Positions 18,147-26,642 of a stretch of DNA of 64,000 nucleotides are shown piece after piece (the first letter of the stretch is position 1; each line of letters begins with the position of its first letter). Made by a program: the position numbers and the translations under genes. The notes under the pieces are model-generated. The model was not told where the DNA came from, searched no databases, and was given only the letters and a program-made list of their open reading frames with translations. Source of the stretch: Allobogoriella alba (GTDB lineage: Bacteria; Actinomycetota; Actinomycetes; Actinomycetales; Actinomycetaceae); contig NZ_JBHTCQ010000004.1 of NCBI RefSeq assembly GCF_042665525.1, positions 124,001 through 188,000 of the forward strand. The letters run 5' to 3'.

Positions 18147-19241
18147 TCAGCTCCCGCCACGGTCGCTGGTCTCGGCCGACGGGGCGTCCGGCCGGGGCAG
18201 GTGCGCCCGCTGGTCCTCGTACTCCTCGCCGGGCCGCAGGATGGCCCGCTCGGCGGCCTCGACGCGCCGGTCCTTGGCGTTGCGGCGCATGCTCGTCACC
18301 ACGGTGATGAGCAGCACGCCCACGATCCAGCCGAGGGAGACCAGGCGTCCCGGCTCGGGGATCGTGTGCCAGTCGAAGAACTGCAGGAAGCCCACCTCGG
18401 TCTCGTGCAGCGCATGGATGATCTGCTTGACGCCGATGAAGGCGAGGATCGCGGCCAGTCCGTAGTGCAGGTAGACCAGACGGTCGAGCAGGCCGTCGAT
18501 GAGGAAGTAGAGCTGACGCAGGCCGAGGAGGGAGAAGGCGTTGGCCGCGAAGACGAGGTACGCCTCCTGCGTGACCCCGAAGATCGCCGGGATGGAGTCG
18601 ACGGCGAAGATGAGGTCGGCGCTGCCGATGGCCACGATGGCGAGCAGCAGCGGCGTGATCATGGTCCGGCCGTGGTGCCGGTGGACGAGCTTGCCACCCA
18701 CGAAACCCTCGGTCACGGGCACGAAACGGCGCACGAGACGGACGAAGGCGTTCTCCTTGTACTCGCCGTCCTCCCCCGGCTCGATCTTGCCCTCACGGGC
18801 CTGACTGATCGCCGTGTAGATGAGGAAGGCCCCGAACAGGAAGAACACGTCCGACCAGTTCTCGACGATCCGCGCACCGATCGCGATGAAGATGCCGCGC
18901 AGCACGATGGCGATGATGATGCCGGCCAGCAGGACCTCCTGCTGGTACTTCCGCGGGATCTGGAAGGCCGCGATGATGATGACGAAGACGAAGAGGTTGT
19001 CGACGGAGAGGCTCTTCTCGAGCAGATATCCCGAGAAGTAGTCAGTGCCGTGGTGGTGGCCCCAGATCGCCCAGACGATGCCGCCGAAGACCAGGGCCAT
19101 GGCGATGTAGGCGACCGACCACCACGCCGCTTCCTTCAGCGACGGCGCGTGCGGGGTCCGGACGTGGCCGACGATGTCGACCGTGATCATGATGGCGATC
19201 AGCGCGGACAGCGAGATCCAGGCGATGAGCGGAACGTCCAC
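18147..19241 (-). CDS. TerC-family integral membrane protein
   Basis: A 364-residue TerC-family protein with about seven to nine membrane segments. TerC proteins are linked to manganese efflux and metal loading of exported enzymes in other bacteria. The two conserved acidic membrane motifs are present: EKSLSVDNLFVFVII and GSADLIFAVDSIPAIFGVTQ. The GTG at 19241 has GGAGGA seven bases upstream. The ribosome site lies in a predicted hairpin of a long structured leader, pointing to riboswitch control. The C-terminal 30 residues are hydrophilic and cytoplasmic. Confidence 0.9.
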   Translation of the reverse strand: MDVPLIAWISLSALIAIMITVDIVGHVRTPHAPSLKEAAWWSVAYIAMALVFGGIVWAIWGHHHGTDYFSGYLLEKSLSVDNLFVFVIIIAAFQIPRKYQQEVLLAGIIIAIVLRGIFIAIGARIVENWSDVFFLFGAFLIYTAISQAREGKIEPGEDGEYKENAFVRLVRRFVPVTEGFVGGKLVHRHHGRTMITPLLLAIVAIGSADLIFAVDSIPAIFGVTQEAYLVFAANAFSLLGLRQLYFLIDGLLDRLVYLHYGLAAILAFIGVKQIIHALHETEVGFLQFFDWHTIPEPGRLVSLGWIVGVLLITVVTSMRRNAKDRRVEAAERAILRPGEEYEDQRAHLPRPDAPSAETSDRGGS

Positions 19242-19248
19242 CGAGTGT

Positions 19249-19401
19249 CCTCCGGTACGTAGGGGTCAGCACCGGAGGTCTCTTCCGCCCTGCCGTAGGG
19301 TCCGCGGGCCGCACCCGCGGGACGTCCGGCGTCTGGACCGGTGGAACCGAGCGAGACCGACCCGCCGTACTGACGACTCCACCGTGTGAGGAATACTCCC
19401 C
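19249..19401 (-). promoter_or_regulatory. structured terC leader, candidate yybP-ykoY (manganese) riboswitch
   Basis: The leader opens with GGGGAGTATTCC (19401-19390), resembling the conserved 5' end of yybP-ykoY RNAs. A GGTGGA/TCCACC stem (19378-19383 with 19340-19345) encloses a helical domain. Just before terC, CCTCCGGT (19278-19271) pairs perfectly with ACCGGAGG (19256-19249), burying the Shine-Dalgarno GGAGG, as in a translational expression platform. TATTGT upstream of the GGGGAGTA element may be the -10. A structured regulatory leader is well supported; the class assignment is less sure. Confidence 0.55.
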
Positions 19402-19481
19402 TCCGCGGCTCACAATACGTCACGTCGACGGGTGCGACGACATCGCGTCTCCGTGAGTTCCGCCGCACCGTGGGGTGAGGC

Positions 19482-21578
19482 TCAGGAGTTCACGGCCCGC
19501 ATCTGCCGCAGCTCCTTCTTGAGGTCCGAGATCTCGTCGCGCAGGCGGGCCGCGACCTCGAACTGGAGCTCCTCGGCCGCGGCATGCATCTGGTCGGAGA
19601 GCTCCTGGATGAGCTCGGCCAGGTCCGACGACGCCGCACCGGCGAGCCGTTCCCGGGTCGACTCGCCTGCCTTGCGCCGTTCGGCACGGCCCGCTCCCTT
19701 GTCGGCACCGCGATACCCGCCGGCCAGCAGCTCCTGCGTGTCGACGTCTTCGCGGACCAGCATGTCGGTCACGTCGGCGATCCGTTTCCGCAGCGCCTGG
19801 GGTTCGATCCCGTTGGCCTCGTTGTAGGCCAGCTGCTTCTCGCGCCGCCGGTTGGTCTCCTCGATGGCCTGCGCCATCGCGTCGGTCACGGTGTCGGCGT
19901 ACATGTGCACCTGGCCGGAGACGTTGCGCGCCGCACGGCCGATGGTCTGGATCAGTGACGTGCCCGACCGGAGGAAGCCCTCCTTGTCGGCGTCGAGGAT
20001 CGAGACGAGCGACACCTCGGGCAGGTCGAGCCCCTCACGGAGCAGGTTGATGCCGACGAGGACGTCGAACGTGCCGAGCCGCAGCTCACGCAGCAGCTCC
20101 ACCCGCTTGAGGGTGTCGACGTCGGAGTGCAGGTAGCGCACCTGGACGCCGCGCTCCAGCAGGTAGTCCGTGAGGTCCTCGGCCATCTTCTTGGTCAGGG
20201 TCGTCACGAGCACGCGCTCGTCCCGTTCCACCCGCTCGTGGATCTCCCCGAGCAGGTCGTCGATCTGTCCCTTGGTGGGCTTGACGAGGACCTCGGGATC
20301 GACCAGGCCGGTGGGGCGGATGATCTGCTCGACCACGCCGTCGGACTGACTGAGCTCGTAGCCGCCGGGCGTGGCGGAGAGGTACACGGTCTGGCCGATC
20401 CGCTCGAGGAACTCCTCCCAGCGCAGCGGCCGGTTGTCGACGGCGGACGGCAGACGGAAGCCGTGCTCGACCAGCGTCCGCTTGCGGGACATGTCGCCCT
20501 CGTACATGGCGCCGATCTGCGGGACCGTCGCGTGCGACTCGTCGATGACGAGGAGGAAGTCCTCCGGGAAGTAGTCCAACAGCGTGTTCGGCGCGGAACC
20601 CGGCTCGCGACCGTCGATGTGACGGGAGTAGTTCTCGATGCCGGAGCAGGTGCCGATCTGCCGCATCATCTCGATGTCGTAGGTGGTGCGCATGCGCAGC
20701 CGCTGCGCCTCCAGGAGCTTGTTCTGGCGCTCCAGCTCCGCCAGCCGCTCTGCGAGCTCCGCCTCGATGCCCGCGATCGCCCGCTCCATCCGGTCCGGCC
20801 CGGCGACGTAGTGGCTGGCCGGGAAGAGGTGTGCCCAGTCCTCGGAGCGGATGACCTCGCCGGTCATCGGGTGCAGGGTGCTGATCGCATCGATCTCGTC
20901 GCCGAACATCTCGATCCGGATCGCGAGCTCCTCGTAGACCGGGATGATCTCGACGGTGTCGCCGCGCACACGGAAGGTGCCGCGGCTGAACGCCATGTCG
21001 TTCCGGGTGTACTGCATCTGCACGAACCTGCGGAGCAGCTCGTCACGCTCGACCTGCTGGCCGACGTGCAGCTGGACCATGCGGTCGACGTACTCCTGCG
21101 GGGTGCCCAGGCCGTAGATGCAGGACACGGAGGAGACCACCACGACGTCCCGGCGAGTGAGCAGCGAGTTCGTCGCGCTGTGCCGGAGCCGCTCGACCTC
21201 GTCGTTGATCGAGGAGTCCTTCTCGATGTACGTGTCCGTCTGCGGCACGTACGCCTCGGGCTGGTAGTAGTCGTAGTACGAGACGAAGTACTCGACGGCG
21301 TTGTTCGGCAGCAGCTCGCGGAACTCGGTGGCCAGCTGGGCGGCGAGGGTCTTGTTGTGCGCGATGACGAGCGTGGGGCGCTGGACCTGCTCGACCAGCC
21401 AGGCGGTGGTGGCGGACTTCCCCGTGCCGGTGGCGCCGAGCAGGACGATGTCCTTCTCGCCCGCGTTCACGCGGGCCGCGAGCTCGGCGATCGCGGCCGG
21501 CTGGTCACCCGACGGCTGGTACTCGGAGACGACCTCGAACGGCGCGACGGTCCGTTGCAGGTCGGTCACTGGACGCAT
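19482..21578 (-). CDS. uvrB: UvrB, excinuclease ABC subunit B
   Basis: The 698-residue helicase-like subunit that verifies damage and recruits UvrC. Walker A GATGTGKSATTAW and the DEAD-type box VIDESHAT are intact, as are the beta-hairpin residues around YYDYYQPEAYVPQTDTYIEK. The C-terminal UVR domain (ELSDQMHAAAEELQFEVAAR) that binds UvrC is complete. The ATG at 21578 is chosen because TACGGT lies six bases upstream, giving a leaderless promoter; the earlier GTG at 21605 has neither a ribosome site nor a -10. No LexA box was found in the 155-bp gap to pntA. Confidence 0.97.
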   Translation of the reverse strand: MRPVTDLQRTVAPFEVVSEYQPSGDQPAAIAELAARVNAGEKDIVLLGATGTGKSATTAWLVEQVQRPTLVIAHNKTLAAQLATEFRELLPNNAVEYFVSYYDYYQPEAYVPQTDTYIEKDSSINDEVERLRHSATNSLLTRRDVVVVSSVSCIYGLGTPQEYVDRMVQLHVGQQVERDELLRRFVQMQYTRNDMAFSRGTFRVRGDTVEIIPVYEELAIRIEMFGDEIDAISTLHPMTGEVIRSEDWAHLFPASHYVAGPDRMERAIAGIEAELAERLAELERQNKLLEAQRLRMRTTYDIEMMRQIGTCSGIENYSRHIDGREPGSAPNTLLDYFPEDFLLVIDESHATVPQIGAMYEGDMSRKRTLVEHGFRLPSAVDNRPLRWEEFLERIGQTVYLSATPGGYELSQSDGVVEQIIRPTGLVDPEVLVKPTKGQIDDLLGEIHERVERDERVLVTTLTKKMAEDLTDYLLERGVQVRYLHSDVDTLKRVELLRELRLGTFDVLVGINLLREGLDLPEVSLVSILDADKEGFLRSGTSLIQTIGRAARNVSGQVHMYADTVTDAMAQAIEETNRRREKQLAYNEANGIEPQALRKRIADVTDMLVREDVDTQELLAGGYRGADKGAGRAERRKAGESTRERLAGAASSDLAELIQELSDQMHAAAEELQFEVAARLRDEISDLKKELRQMRAVNS

Positions 21579-21584
21579 GGATCT

Positions 21585-21590
21585 ACCGTA
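21585..21590 (-). promoter_or_regulatory. -10 element for leaderless uvrB
   Basis: TACGGT on the minus strand lies 6 nt before the ATG at 21578, and no Shine-Dalgarno sequence is present. Confidence 0.5.
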
Positions 21591-21734
21591 CGGCGCGGCA
21601 CCCACACGGCGCGGGCCGAGCGGCAGGGCTCACACGGCGGCACGGCGGGCGGCGAGGAGCGCGGCGTGGTTCACCGGTCGCGGCGCGGTCGACCCGTTAC
21701 GTTGGCGAGGACACGTCGTCGTGGAGGAGGGCGC

Positions 21735-23294
21735 ATGCGCATCGGTGTCCCGCGGGAGTCCACGCCCGGCGAACGCCTCGTGGCCGCGACACCCGCCACG
21801 GTGCGCACGCTGCTCCGGCTGGGCCACGACGTCATCGTGGAGCGTGGGGCCGGTGACCGGGCCGACCTGCCCGACGAGGCGTACGTCGAGGCGGGCGCGA
21901 GCCTGGGCGATGCCGAGGAGGTCTGGCGCTCCGACGTCGTCACCGCCGTCCACGCTCCCGGCGAGCAGGAGCAGGATCTCCTGCGCCCGGGCTCCGTCCT
22001 GGTCTGCCAGCTCTCCCCCGCCACGCACACCGACCTCCTCGAGGCCCTAGCCGGGCGGCGTGTCACGGCCCTGGCACTCGACGCGGTGCCGCGCATCTCG
22101 CGGGCCCAGTCGCTCGACGTGCTCTCGGCGCTGTCCAACGTGGCCGGGTACCGCGCGGTCATCGAGGCGGCCGAGGAGTTCGGCGGCATGTTCGCCGGAC
22201 AGGTCACCGCCGCCGGGACCACGCCGCCGGCACGGGTCTTCGTCATCGGCGCCGGGGTCGCCGGCCTCGCGGCGATCGGCACGGCCGCAAGCCTCGGGGC
22301 ACAGGTGCGGGCGTTCGACGTGCGGCCGGAGGTCGGCGAGCAGGTCGAGTCGATGGGAGCCACCTTCGTCCAGGCCGACGACGACGCGCGGCAGGACGTC
22401 AGCACGGACGGCTACGCCAGCACCCTCACCGAGCAGCAGGAGGAGGCCACGCGCCGGCTCTACGCGGCCGAGTGCGCCGAGGCCGACATCGTCATCACCA
22501 CGGCGCTGGTGCGCGGCACCGCCCCGCGCACCCTGACGAACGAGACGATCCGCGCGATGCGGCCCGGTTCGGTCGTCGTGGACCTGGCGGCGCCGGGTGG
22601 CGGGAACGCCGAGCCCACCGTGCCCGGCGAGCGTGTCGTGACGGAGAACGGCGTCGTCATCCTGGGCTGGACGGACCTGCCGGCCCGCATGCCGCGACAC
22701 ACCTCCCAGCTCATCGGCACGAACGTCGCCAACCTGCTCACGCTCATGACACCCGGCCGCGACGGCGCGCTCGAGATCGACCTCGACGACGTCGTCGTCC
22801 GCGGCATGACGGTCGCGCACGACGGCGAGGTGCTCTGGCCTCCCCCGCCGGTGTCCGTCACAGCCAGCATGCCCAGCTCGCCCGGCGGGGCCGCCGAGCC
22901 TGCCCACGAGGCCGAGCCGGCCGCCCCGGCCGCCGTCCCATCGCCCCGACGGCGCCACCTCCTCGCGGGCCTGGCTGCCGTGCTCGTGGGGCTCGCGGTC
23001 GCCGCCTCCCCGCCCGACGTCGCCGGCCACGCCGTCGTCTTCGCGCTCGCCGTCGTCGTCGGCTTCTATGTCATCTCCAGCGTCATCCACGCTCTGCACA
23101 CCCCGCTGATGAGCCAGACGAACGCGATCAGCGGCATCATCCTCGTCGGTGCGCTGCTGCAGATCGGCAGCGAGTCCTGGCTGGTCACGACGCTCGCGGT
23201 CGTCGCGGCGTCGGTGGCGAGCATCAACGTCTTCGGCGGCTTCCTGGTCACCCGCAAGATGCTCAAGATGTTCCACAGGGGGAGCCCCTCGTGA
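21735..23294 (+). CDS. pntA: proton-translocating NAD(P) transhydrogenase subunit alpha
   Basis: A 519-residue alpha subunit in the fused E. coli-like arrangement. The NAD-binding domain I (MRIGVPRESTPGERLVAATP, then FVIGAGVAGLAAIGTAASLG near residue 170) occupies about 1-370. After a Pro/Glu/Ala-rich linker come four membrane helices from about residue 405 (LAGLAAVLVGLAVAA to ASINVFGGFLVTRKML). Many actinobacteria split this into PntAA and PntAB; here it is a single gene. With PntB it uses the proton gradient to reduce NADP+ from NADH at the cell membrane. GGAGGAGGG lies before the ATG. Confidence 0.94.
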   Translation: MRIGVPRESTPGERLVAATPATVRTLLRLGHDVIVERGAGDRADLPDEAYVEAGASLGDAEEVWRSDVVTAVHAPGEQEQDLLRPGSVLVCQLSPATHTDLLEALAGRRVTALALDAVPRISRAQSLDVLSALSNVAGYRAVIEAAEEFGGMFAGQVTAAGTTPPARVFVIGAGVAGLAAIGTAASLGAQVRAFDVRPEVGEQVESMGATFVQADDDARQDVSTDGYASTLTEQQEEATRRLYAAECAEADIVITTALVRGTAPRTLTNETIRAMRPGSVVVDLAAPGGGNAEPTVPGERVVTENGVVILGWTDLPARMPRHTSQLIGTNVANLLTLMTPGRDGALEIDLDDVVVRGMTVAHDGEVLWPPPPVSVTASMPSSPGGAAEPAHEAEPAAPAAVPSPRRRHLLAGLAAVLVGLAVAASPPDVAGHAVVFALAVVVGFYVISSVIHALHTPLMSQTNAISGIILVGALLQIGSESWLVTTLAVVAASVASINVFGGFLVTRKMLKMFHRGSPS

Positions 23295-24697
23295 CGGCCA
23301 CGTCGCTCGTGCAGGCGACCTACCTCGTCGCGGCCGTGCTCTTCATCCTGTCCTTGGCGGGACTGTCGAAGCAGGAGGCGGCGCGGCGCGGGAACGTCCT
23401 GGGCATCGTGGGCATGGTGCTCGCGCTGGCCGCCACGGTCGTGCTGGCCCTGGAGCGCTCCGAGCGGCCGTGGCCGCAGACCGCGGCGCTCATCGTGCTG
23501 GTCCTGCTGATCGGCGCGGCCGTGGGAACCTGGCGCGCCCGCACGGTCGAGATGACCCAGATGCCCGAGCTGATCGCGCTCCTGCACTCCTTCGTCGGCC
23601 TCGCCGCGGTGCTCGTCGGGATCGGGTCCTACCTGACCGACCCCGAACCGGACACGGTCCACCTCGTCGAGGTGTACCTCGGCGTCCTCGTCGGTGCGGT
23701 GACGTTCACCGGCTCGGTGGTCGCGCACCTCAAGCTCGCCGGGCGGATCAGGTCCGCGCCGCTGATGCTGCCGGGACGCAACTGGCTGAACCTCGCGGCG
23801 GTGCTGGTCGCGGCGGGTTTCCTGGCCTGGTATCTCAACGCGGCCGGTGGAGGCCCCGCCGCCGGCCTGCCGGCGCTGCTCGGCATGACCGTGGTGGCGC
23901 TGGCCCTCGGCTGGCACCTCGTCGCCTCCATCGGCGGCGGCGACATGCCGGTCGTCGTGTCGATGCTCAACTCCTACTCCGGGTGGGCGGCGGCCGCCGC
24001 GGGCTTCATGCTCGGCAACGACCTGCTCATCATCACCGGGGCGCTGGTCGGCTCCTCGGGCGCCATCCTCAGCTACCTCATGTGCCAGGCCATGAACCGA
24101 TCGTTCGTCTCGGTCATCCTCGGCGGGTTCGGCGCCGAGGACGGCGCGGCCGCGGGCGGGGAGGGCGCCGGGGGCGAGCACCGCGAGACGTTCCCGTCGG
24201 AGGTGGCCGAGGAGCTCAAGAGCGCCCGTTCGGTCATCGTGGTCCCGGGTTACGGGATGGCGGTGGCCAAGGCGCAGTACCCGCTGGCGGACCTCGCCGA
24301 CAAGTTGCGCACGCGTGGTGTCGACGTCCGGTTCGGCGTGCATCCGGTGGCCGGGCGGCTGCCCGGTCACATGAACGTGCTGCTCGCCGAGGCGAAGGTG
24401 CCGTACGACGTCGTGCTCGGCATGGAGGAGATCAACGGCGACTTCGCCGAGACGGACGTCGTGCTGGTGATCGGCGCCAACGACACCGTGAACCCGGCCG
24501 CGCAGGAGGACGCGGCGTCGCCCATCGCGGGCATGCCGGTGCTCGAGGTGTGGCGGGCGAAGGAGGTCGTCGTCTTCAAGCGCTCGATGGCGACCGGCTA
24601 CGCCGGCGTGCAGAACCCGTTGTTCTTCAAGGAGAACACGGCGATGCTCTTCGGTGACGCCAAGGAGCAGGTGGAGAAGATCATCCAGGCGCTGTGA
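23291..24697 (+). CDS. pntB: NAD(P) transhydrogenase subunit beta
   Basis: A 468-residue beta subunit. The first 280 residues hold eight to nine membrane helices with typical segments MTQMPELIALLHSFVGLAAV and SMLNSYSGWAAAAAGFML. The C-terminal NADP(H)-binding domain III starts near residue 300 (SVIVVPGYGMAVAKAQYPLA; VIGANDTVNPAAQ; VFKRSMATGYAGVQNPLF). GTG overlaps the pntA stop by 4 bp. Its last 17 bp overlap the 3' end of the convergent coaE fusion gene, so both transcripts run into each other. Confidence 0.94.
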   Translation: MTATSLVQATYLVAAVLFILSLAGLSKQEAARRGNVLGIVGMVLALAATVVLALERSERPWPQTAALIVLVLLIGAAVGTWRARTVEMTQMPELIALLHSFVGLAAVLVGIGSYLTDPEPDTVHLVEVYLGVLVGAVTFTGSVVAHLKLAGRIRSAPLMLPGRNWLNLAAVLVAAGFLAWYLNAAGGGPAAGLPALLGMTVVALALGWHLVASIGGGDMPVVVSMLNSYSGWAAAAAGFMLGNDLLIITGALVGSSGAILSYLMCQAMNRSFVSVILGGFGAEDGAAAGGEGAGGEHRETFPSEVAEELKSARSVIVVPGYGMAVAKAQYPLADLADKLRTRGVDVRFGVHPVAGRLPGHMNVLLAEAKVPYDVVLGMEEINGDFAETDVVLVIGANDTVNPAAQEDAASPIAGMPVLEVWRAKEVVVFKRSMATGYAGVQNPLFFKENTAMLFGDAKEQVEKIIQAL

Positions 24698-26033
24698 CCT
24701 TCCGGGCGCGAAGCCAGAAGCGGCGCCGCGTCATCCGCACGGGGTGACCGAGCGCCGGACCGTCCCGGTGCAGGCGCACGAGCGTCCGCAGGTAGGTCGC
24801 GACCGTGAAGTCGGCGGGGGCCTGCCACGGCACCGCCGAGGCGTACGCGACCAGGTCGGCGACGGTCGGGAACTCGTAGCTGCCGACGGCGTCGGCGCCG
24901 TCGAGGACCTCCAGGCCCGCCCCGTCGAGGGCGGCGCGGAAGTCCGCGTACTCGATCTGGGGCACGGAGGCCGGGGTCCCGGTGAGGGCGCGGAGCTCGG
25001 CGAACTCACCGCCTCCGACCTGCTGGGTGACGAAGGTGCCGCCGGGACGCAGCACGCGGGCCACCTCCGCCGGGTGGTACGTCTCGTGCCGGTTGAGGAC
25101 CACGTCGAACCGGTCGTCGGGGAACGGCATCTCCGCCCGGTCGGCGAGGTCCTCGGGCTGACCGAACGGGACGACGTCGATCCCGTGCCTGCCGAGCGCA
25201 GCGCGCGCCACCTCGACGTTGGGCTCCCAGCCCTCGGTGGCGACCGTGTCGGCGGGAAGGTGGTCACGGAACCGCAGCAGGAACTCGCCCCCACCGGTGC
25301 CCATGTCCAGGACGGAGCGGGCACCGTCGAGCACCTCGCGGTAGACGGCCTCGAGGTCCCAGGGCTCGCCGGGCTCGTGCATGCGGGACGCCACGCGGGA
25401 GAGGTCCCAGCCCACGGGCTGGTCGACCTCCTCGGCACGCCACGCCCCGAGGAGGTCGTACAGGTCGTCGACCTGGCGGCGCAGGCCCTCCTCGCTCCCG
25501 GACCCGTCGAGGATCACGTCGGCGGCGGCCAGACGATCCTCGTCGGACGCCTGGGCGCCGATCCGGGCGCGAGCGTCCTCCGCGGTCATGCCGCGCCCCT
25601 CGGCGAGCCGCCGCAGGCGTTCTTCGGCAGGCGTGTGCACGACCACGACGAGGTCGAACCGGTCCGCCTGGGCGGTTTCGACCAGCAGCGGGATGTCGTG
25701 CACGACGACGGCGTCCCCGCCCTGCGCCGCCGCGCGTTCGCGCTCGGCGGACAGGCGTCGCACCTCGGGGTGCACGATGCCGTTCAGGCGCTCCCGCGCA
25801 GCCTCGTCCGCGAAGACGATCCGTGCCAGGGCGGGCCGGTCCAGGCTGCCGTCCGCCGTCACGACGTCCTCCCCGAACGTCTCGACGACGCGGCGCAGCC
25901 CCGCGGAGCCGGGTGCGACCGCCTCGCGGGCCAGCAGGTCGTGGTCGACGACGGTCGCGCCCCGCTCGGCGAACCGGCGCGTCGCAACCGACTTGCCTGC
26001 GGCGATGCCCCCGGTCAGTCCGATCCGGATCAT
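24681..26033 (-). CDS. coaE: dephospho-CoA kinase fused to a class I SAM methyltransferase
   Basis: One open frame of 450 residues carries two enzymes. Residues 1-200 are dephospho-CoA kinase, the last step of coenzyme A synthesis: P-loop GLTGGIAAGKS, VDHDLLAREAV, HPEVRRL, and VHDIPLLVET. Residues 205-450 form a class I methyltransferase with SAM motif VLDMGTGGGEFLLRF (about 241-255), FPDDRFDVVLNRHETYHPAE and RVLRPGGTFVTQQVGGGEF. The join is short (about residues 198-208) with no internal stop, and coding character is continuous. Mycobacterial CoaE carries a different C-terminal extension (a GrpB-like domain), so this fusion is distinct. The methyl acceptor is unknown. Confidence 0.9.
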   Translation of the reverse strand: MIRIGLTGGIAAGKSVATRRFAERGATVVDHDLLAREAVAPGSAGLRRVVETFGEDVVTADGSLDRPALARIVFADEAARERLNGIVHPEVRRLSAERERAAAQGGDAVVVHDIPLLVETAQADRFDLVVVVHTPAEERLRRLAEGRGMTAEDARARIGAQASDEDRLAAADVILDGSGSEEGLRRQVDDLYDLLGAWRAEEVDQPVGWDLSRVASRMHEPGEPWDLEAVYREVLDGARSVLDMGTGGGEFLLRFRDHLPADTVATEGWEPNVEVARAALGRHGIDVVPFGQPEDLADRAEMPFPDDRFDVVLNRHETYHPAEVARVLRPGGTFVTQQVGGGEFAELRALTGTPASVPQIEYADFRAALDGAGLEVLDGADAVGSYEFPTVADLVAYASAVPWQAPADFTVATYLRTLVRLHRDGPALGHPVRMTRRRFWLRARKVTAPG

Positions 26034-26188
26034 GCCGCGTCCCGGGTGCGGAGGGCCGGTCGGGCGAGCGGGGCTGGCACACGCCGAGCCTACGGCCTGC
26101 GGTGGGCACGGTGGGGTCCGGCACGGCAGGATGGCGGTGACCGAACCGGGCGCCCGGCCGGACCGGGCGCGGACCGAAGGAGTGCACG

Positions 26189-26620
26189 ATGCCCAACCCG
26201 CTCGTCAGCAAGGCCAGCACGACCTGGAACGGCAACCTCTTCGGTGGCTCGGGGACGACCCACCTGGACAGCTCGGGCCTGGCGACCTTCGACGTCGCGT
26301 GGAAGAACCGCGCCGAGGCGCACGACGGGTCCACGAACCCGGAGGAGCTCATCGCCGCCGCGCACGCGACCTGCTTCTCGATGGCGCTGTCCAACGAGCT
26401 CGACCAGAACGGCACTCCCCCGACCCAGCTGAGCACCTCGGCCGAGGTGACGTTCGTGGCGGGCGAGGGGATCACCGGCATCGCGCTGACCTGCCGCGCC
26501 GAGGTGCCCGGCATCTCGGCGGACGACTTCGCCCGGATCGCGGACGCCGCGAAGACCGGCTGCCCGGTCAGCCAGGCGTTGCAGGCGGTGCCGATCACGC
26601 TCGAGGCCACCCTCGCCTGA
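26189..26620 (+). CDS. osmC: OsmC-family peroxiredoxin-like protein
   Basis: A 143-residue OsmC protein with both redox cysteines, one in AAAHATCFSMALSNEL (about residue 56) and one in AAKTGCPVSQALQAV (about residue 124). These proteins reduce organic hydroperoxides with dithiol donors in the cytoplasm. AAGGAG precedes the ATG. It stands in a divergent position to coaE and is 22 bp upstream of the RNA methyltransferase gene, with which it probably forms an operon. It contrasts with the cysteine-free OsmC-fold protein at 6565-7047. Confidence 0.92.
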   Translation: MPNPLVSKASTTWNGNLFGGSGTTHLDSSGLATFDVAWKNRAEAHDGSTNPEELIAAAHATCFSMALSNELDQNGTPPTQLSTSAEVTFVAGEGITGIALTCRAEVPGISADDFARIADAAKTGCPVSQALQAVPITLEATLA

Positions 26621-26642
26621 CCGTCCGCGGACGGCAGGCGCC

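Noticed and set aside
21579..21734. Possible LexA box before uvrB
   Set aside because: I looked for TCGAAC-N4-GTTCGA-like palindromes with up to three mismatches in the uvrB-pntA gap and saw none; the gap has only scattered GTTC/CGAC fragments.
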